Source: Extibacter muris (GTDB taxonomy: Bacteria; Bacillota; Clostridia; Lachnospirales; Lachnospiraceae). Taken from it: DNA of 64,000 nucleotides. The notes under the pieces were generated by a model. That model had not been told where the DNA came from and did not search any database. It saw nothing but the letters and a program-made list of their open reading frames with translations. The stretch is from assembly GCF_004345005.1 (NCBI RefSeq), contig NZ_SMMX01000005.1, forward strand, positions 1 through 64,000, read 5' to 3'. The position numbers and the translations under genes are program-made. Shown one piece after another: positions 60,800 through 64,000 of this stretch. Within the stretch, counting starts at the first letter, position 1, and each line of letters opens with the position of its first letter.

Positions 60800-61243
60800 A
60801 TGAATAAAGTAATTTTGATGGGACGCTTAACGAGAGATCCGGAAGTCAGATACTCACAGGGGGATAACCCGTTGGCTATCGCAAGATATACGCTGGCTGT
60901 CGACCGCAGGTTCAAGCGGGACGGAGAGGCTACCGCGGATTTTATTTCGTGTGTTGCATTCGGAAAACAGGCAGAGCATACGGAAAAGTATTACCGTCAG
61001 GGGCTCAAAGTTACAATCAGCGGCCGTATCCAGACAGGAAGCTATACGAACAAAGACGGTGTCAAAGTATATACGACCGAGGTCGTCGTAGAAGAGCAGG
61101 AATTTGCCGAGAGCAAGGCTGCAAGCGACGCCAATGCGGGAAGTTTCCATCAGGCGGCTCCAGCACCGGCACCGGTGTCAGACGCTGGTGACGGCTTCAT
61201 GAATATTCCGGATGGAATAGATGAAGAATTACCGTTTAATTAA
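60800..61243 (+). CDS. ssb: Single-stranded DNA-binding protein
   Basis: A 147-residue protein with an OB fold (NKVILMGRLTRDPEVRY...FISCVAFGKQAEHTEKYYRQGLKVTISGRIQTGSYTNKDG), a flexible Ala/Pro-rich linker and the acidic tip D-E-E-L-P-F-N that recruits repair and replication proteins. It coats single-stranded DNA during replication. RBS GAAGAAGAGG. It lies between rpsF and rpsR. Confidence 0.97.
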   Translation: MNKVILMGRLTRDPEVRYSQGDNPLAIARYTLAVDRRFKRDGEATADFISCVAFGKQAEHTEKYYRQGLKVTISGRIQTGSYTNKDGVKVYTTEVVVEEQEFAESKAASDANAGSFHQAAPAPAPVSDAGDGFMNIPDGIDEELPFN

Positions 61244-61285
61244 GCGAAAGCAATCGAATATTCATTTTCAGAAAGGAGAACAGCT

Positions 61286-61552
61286 ATGGCTTACGATAAA
61301 GGAAATCGTCCGGAAGGCGGCTTCAAAAGAAGAGGCGGCGGACGCAGAAGAAAGAAAGTATGTGTATTCTGTGGTAAAGAGAATAACGAGATAGATTACA
61401 AAGATGTGGCAAAGTTGAGAAAATATATCTCTGAGAGAGGCAAGATTCTTCCAAGAAGAATCACAGGCAACTGTGCCAAGCATCAGAGAGCTCTTACTGT
61501 TGCTATCAAGAGAGCAAGACATATCGCTATCATGCCATATGTCCAGGAGTAA
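61286..61552 (+). CDS. rpsR: 30S ribosomal protein S18
   Basis: An 88-residue basic protein with the S18 core ([63 protein letters not shown]). Three Cys residues (CVFC and NCAKH) suggest the zinc-binding form. RBS AAAGGAGAAC. A strong terminator follows, closing the operon. Confidence 0.97.
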   Translation: MAYDKGNRPEGGFKRRGGGRRRKKVCVFCGKENNEIDYKDVAKLRKYISERGKILPRRITGNCAKHQRALTVAIKRARHIAIMPYVQE

Positions 61553-61571
61553 TCCGAACAGATGATATGTG

Positions 61572-61602
61572 ACCGCCGCTGCGCTGCAGCGGCGGTTTTT
61601 TG
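61572..61602 (+). terminator. Rho-independent terminator of rpsF-ssb-rpsR
   Basis: CCGCCGCTGC pairs with GCAGCGGCGG around a four-base loop, followed by TTTTTTG. Confidence 0.95.
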
Positions 61603-61614
61603 TATCATAGGAAA

Positions 61615-61900
61615 CTTCGTTCCCTATGATATAAAAACCCTCCGGGGGATGCGCACTCGCTTTCGCGGAAGAAATCCTCCCAAAGGTCGGATGCGCTCGG
61701 CGCGGAGAGTCCGCAAGCGGACTCTTTGTTCCAGTGGTGCGCCCGGCGGGCGCACGTTCTAACCGGTGAAAGTCCGGAATCCGAACGGTAAATTCGGGGT
61801 ATTGGGGACAGATGCACGCAATTATTGCCGCTGAACGCGGTACGGCTGCATTCGGCAGCACGGGGAAATAAATTATACAGAGGCGGCGCCCTCCCGCAAT
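61615..61900 (+). other. GC-rich structured intergenic block, possible group II intron 5' remnant
   Basis: This gene-free stretch holds several hairpins: GAGTCCGC-AA-GCGGACTC followed by TTTGTT (about 61707-61731), then GTGCGCCC-GGC-GGGCGCAC (about 61737-61755), then CCGGTGAAAGTCCGG near 61762-61776. The order terminator-like hairpin, GTGCG, then a GTGAAAGTC motif recalls the 5' end of bacterial group IIC introns, which insert after terminators. No reverse transcriptase or 3' end is present. It could instead be a dispersed non-coding repeat. Confidence 0.4.
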
Positions 61901-61913
61901 TTTTCCATATTGG

Positions 61914-61942
61914 TTGACAAAGCGAATGAATCAGGATAAAAT
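61914..61942 (+). promoter_or_regulatory. Promoter of the AAA_14 ATPase gene
   Basis: TTGACA at 61914-61919 and TAAAAT at 61937-61942 with a 17-base spacer, 41 bases before the start codon. Confidence 0.75.
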
Positions 61943-61982
61943 AACATATACTTTATATTATCCTATGTAAGGAGGGCGCACA

Positions 61983-63209
61983 ATGCAATACATTGAACGC
62001 ACACTGGAAAGAAAATTTTTGCACATGAGTTCCTTTTTCAAGGCCGTTCTTGTGACAGGCGCCCGGCAGGTCGGAAAGACGACGATGCTAAAGCATTTGG
62101 CCGAGGGGCAGAGCAGAACCTATGTGTCGCTGGATAACGCGATGGTGCGGATGCTTGCCCAAACGGATCCCGTGCTGTTTTTTCAAACCTACAAGCCGCC
62201 AATTATCATTGACGAGGTACAGAAGGCCCCACAGCTTTTTGAGCAAATCAAAATCCTGTGCGACGAGAGCGAGGAAAAGGGCCTCTTTTGGCTGACTGGC
62301 TCCCAGCAGTTTAACATGATGAAGAACGTCCGGGAAACGCTGGCCGGGAGAATAGGCATCCTGGAGCTTTACAGCCTGTCAAAGAATGAAATCGAGGGGA
62401 TTGCCTTTTCAGACGGCCTCGACTTCTCTCTGCCTTGCCTGCTGGAGAGGCAAAAGCAGGTTAGGAAGAACGACATCATCGACGTATTTGAGCATATTTG
62501 GCGGGGCGGTATGCCGCAGGTGCTTTATGCCGACGCAGAGCAGCGGCAGGAATACTACAATTCCTATGTGGACACTTACCTGATGCGCGATGTCGCGGAG
62601 GCGGGCGGCATCACAGATGCGGTGCGCTTCCGCAAGTTTTTGAACGCCTGTGCCGCGCTGGTGGCCGAGCAGGTCAATTATAAGACGCTGGCCGAAGCCG
62701 CCGAAATCGCACAGCCTACGGCAAAGGAATGGGTGCGGGTGCTGCAAGGGCTGGGGATTATCTACCTTTTACAGCCGTTTTCCAACAACGAATTGAAGCG
62801 GCTCACTAAAACGCCAAAGATGTATTTCTGCGACACCGGACTTTGCGCCTATCTCTCCATGTGGCTCACGCCGGACACCTTAATGAACGGCGCGGTCAAC
62901 GGACATTACTTTGAAAACTATGTGGTGATGGAGCTGTTGAAATGCTATACCTATGCTAAGGCAAAGGCCAACCTGACCTATTACCGCGACTCCAACGCCA
63001 AGGAGATCGACGTTTTTGTGGAGGAAAACAATCTGATACACCCGCTGGAGATTAAGAAGTCCGCCAATCCTGACCGCCGCGAGGTGAAAAAGTATGCGCT
63101 GCTGGATAAGATGAGCCTGGAAAGAGGCTGCGGCGGCATACTCTGCATGTGCGAGGAAGTCATACCCATTGACGATAAAAACTGCTTCATTCCCTGCAAT
63201 CTGATTTAG
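61983..63209 (+). CDS. AAA_14/DUF4143 family ATP-binding protein
   Basis: A 408-residue cytosolic protein with an N-terminal P-loop domain (Walker A VTGARQVGKTTML near residue 25, Walker B IIIDEVQK, sensor LTGSQQFNMM) and a C-terminal DUF4143 domain (YFCDTGLCAYLSMW...YYRDSNAKEIDVFVEENNLIHPLEIKKS), which resembles a nuclease-like fold with D-x-n-E-x-K. Such genes are common, mobile and of unknown role. RBS AAGGAGGGC. Its codon use (many GCC, CTG and GAC) looks GC-richer than its neighbours, and remnants lie on both sides, which suggests acquisition by transfer. Confidence 0.88.
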   Translation: MQYIERTLERKFLHMSSFFKAVLVTGARQVGKTTMLKHLAEGQSRTYVSLDNAMVRMLAQTDPVLFFQTYKPPIIIDEVQKAPQLFEQIKILCDESEEKGLFWLTGSQQFNMMKNVRETLAGRIGILELYSLSKNEIEGIAFSDGLDFSLPCLLERQKQVRKNDIIDVFEHIWRGGMPQVLYADAEQRQEYYNSYVDTYLMRDVAEAGGITDAVRFRKFLNACAALVAEQVNYKTLAEAAEIAQPTAKEWVRVLQGLGIIYLLQPFSNNELKRLTKTPKMYFCDTGLCAYLSMWLTPDTLMNGAVNGHYFENYVVMELLKCYTYAKAKANLTYYRDSNAKEIDVFVEENNLIHPLEIKKSANPDRREVKKYALLDKMSLERGCGGILCMCEEVIPIDDKNCFIPCNLI

Positions 63210-63243
63210 ACGCGGAAACGCAAGGAACCGCAGGCGGACCGTT

Positions 63244-63330
63244 TCACTTCTTGCCGTTCAGTTCCTTCATGATACCGAAAATATAGGGCAGAGCCGCAAA
63301 TCGACTTTTGGAATCCAGTACGAAGTATTT
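63244..63330 (-). pseudogene. 3' remnant of an unidentified gene
   Basis: On the minus strand about 25 codons read DSKSRFAALPYIFGIMKELNGKK to a TGA at 63244-63246. There is no start codon, and the frame ends upstream near 63330. The family is not recognised. It looks like the tail of a gene lost by deletion next to the ATPase gene. Confidence 0.35.
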
Positions 63331-63402
63331 GCAATGTGAAATTTTAAGTTACTTGGCATTACATTGGGAAAGAACAGGAGTTAATCATTCCACCCTGCTC
63401 GT

Positions 63403-63870
63403 TTACAGATTTTTTACTGCCCGGCAGGGATTGCCGATCGCCAGACAGCCGGGCGGTATATCCTGGGTTACGACGCCTGCACCTACTACGGAATCCCGTC
63501 CGATTGTCACGCCGGGCAGGACTATCACGCCGCCTCCGATCCATACGTTTTCCCCGATGCTGATTGGCCGGGCGCAAGTGTGGAAAAAGGGACGGGACAT
63601 GGGTGGATGCCAGCCTTCCACGAGCCGCTCGCCGGCTTTTAACGGATGGGCCGCCGTGTACAGCTGTACGTTGGAGGCAATCAGCGTATTGTCCCCTATT
63701 ACGATTTTATTGCAATCTAGAATACTCTGCCTTACGTCAACGGCGTCATATTCGGAACTGTTGTACATGCGGGTCAGCCGTCGCGCATTTTTAATCATAG
63801 ATACGATCTCCGGAGCATTGGCTATAAAATTTTCGCCGTCATGACATTTCTGTAATTCATCTTTGTTCAT
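63403..63870 (-). pseudogene. Sugar O-acetyltransferase, in-frame internal deletion
   Basis: A 155-residue open frame of the maltose/galactoside acetyltransferase family. The Mac-like start ([44 protein letters not shown]) jumps directly to [35 protein letters not shown], followed by the hexapeptide part ([30 protein letters not shown]). Family members are about 190-200 residues and have the G-S-I-G-x-N-V...Y-G-x-N-I-x-I-G-D segment between these points. About 36 residues are missing but the frame is kept. The catalytic His in TAAHP remains. The product may be unstable. RBS AAGGAGAGG. Confidence 0.7.
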
Positions 63871-63980
63871 AATCCTCTCCTTAACTTGTTATCTTGCTGA
63901 TTCCAACAGTTGCTGCATGTAGATTGCTGTTTATGTATTTTTATCTTATAATAATAAAAGAGCGGTGATAAGAGGATGTT

Positions 63981-64000
63981 ATGCGCAAGACTTATAATAT
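63981..64000 (+). CDS. Start of a divergent gene (partial)
   Basis: ATG 63981 with AAGAGG upstream opens MRKTYN and runs out of the window. It is divergent from the acetyltransferase gene, with about 110 AT-rich bases between. Too little is present to identify it. Confidence 0.4.

Noticed and set aside
1-64000. CRISPR array, prophage or insertion sequence
   Set aside because: No regularly spaced repeats, cas genes, integrase, transposase or phage structural genes were seen; the palindromes are the only repeat family.

Overview
The window looks like a chromosome segment of a gut anaerobe of the Lachnospiraceae (Clostridium cluster XIVa; the protein set resembles Dorea or Clostridium scindens-like genomes). 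This is judged from the gene set and the moderate GC content, not from a database search. Supporting features are strong AGGAGG-type ribosome-binding sites, a class B sortase, DUF951 followed by rpsF-ssb-rpsR, M18 aminopeptidase, CstA, CyuA-type desulfidase, YesL-type DUF624 proteins next to sugar ABC importers, and no respiratory genes.

Layout. 1-290: 3' end of a 23S rRNA, tRNA-Asn and a terminator, with no 5S between them. 300-4600: an AT-richer accessory array of small enzymes (two GNATs, an ABM-like protein) mixed with broken genes (ICMT, glyoxalase/VOC, RclA-like flavoprotein). 4760-8470: a tandem-wHTH GntR regulator, a FAD/Rieske oxidoreductase and a tocopherol-cyclase-like protein. 8570-14170: decayed lipoprotein, DUF3810 membrane metallopeptidase-like protein, GrdE-like protein, DUF1847 protein, and topB. 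14350-18490: tRNA-Glu, a broken LytS/LytR (BtsSR-like) pair in front of intact cstA, tRNA-Cys. 18620-21160: msrAB fusion and M18 aminopeptidase. 21230-28720: AraC regulator divergent from a GH129-like glycosidase, a Gfo/Idh dehydrogenase and a complete sugar ABC importer. 28825-33480: three-gene ABC-2 exporter, sugar O-acetyltransferase, YesL, a membrane protein. 33540-36315: a chain of deletion remnants (catalase, IclR, DASS transporter, acylating aldehyde dehydrogenase, SucC/SucD-like ligase). 36440-42690: ketopantoate reductase-like gene, two GGDEF genes, ThrE exporter, a regulator fragment, a wrecked hybrid kinase, YgjP. 42756-46500: MFS exporter with a short upstream ORF in its leader, PucR regulator, LUD protein, second identical tRNA-Cys. 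46578-51800: large hybrid kinase, broken GntR gene, flavodoxin, zinc-ribbon protein. 52042-57420: a decaying fructoselysine-type (frl) operon. 58058-61552: cyuA, srtB, DUF951, rpsF-ssb-rpsR. 61600-64000: a structured intergenic block, an AAA_14/DUF4143 ATPase, a deleted acetyltransferase and the first codons of a divergent gene.

The most striking property is gene decay by internal deletion. About two dozen genes have recognisable 5' and 3' ends with the middle removed, or are fused to a neighbour. No insertion sequence, integrase or CRISPR array is visible. Housekeeping loci (topB, ribosomal proteins, ssb, tRNAs, M18, msrAB) are intact. Either the genome is undergoing deletion-biased reduction or the assembly carries systematic collapses; reads across the junctions would tell.

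Other items of interest are three palindromic repeats sharing the core GGGGACGGGGGAAAT, one of them a 78-bp perfect palindrome that encodes the end of a protein; a seven-codon upstream ORF with a consensus Shine-Dalgarno before a drug-type MFS gene; three relatives of an unusual double-wHTH GntR regulator; and a remnant operon whose gene content fits sulfoacetate or succinate utilisation.
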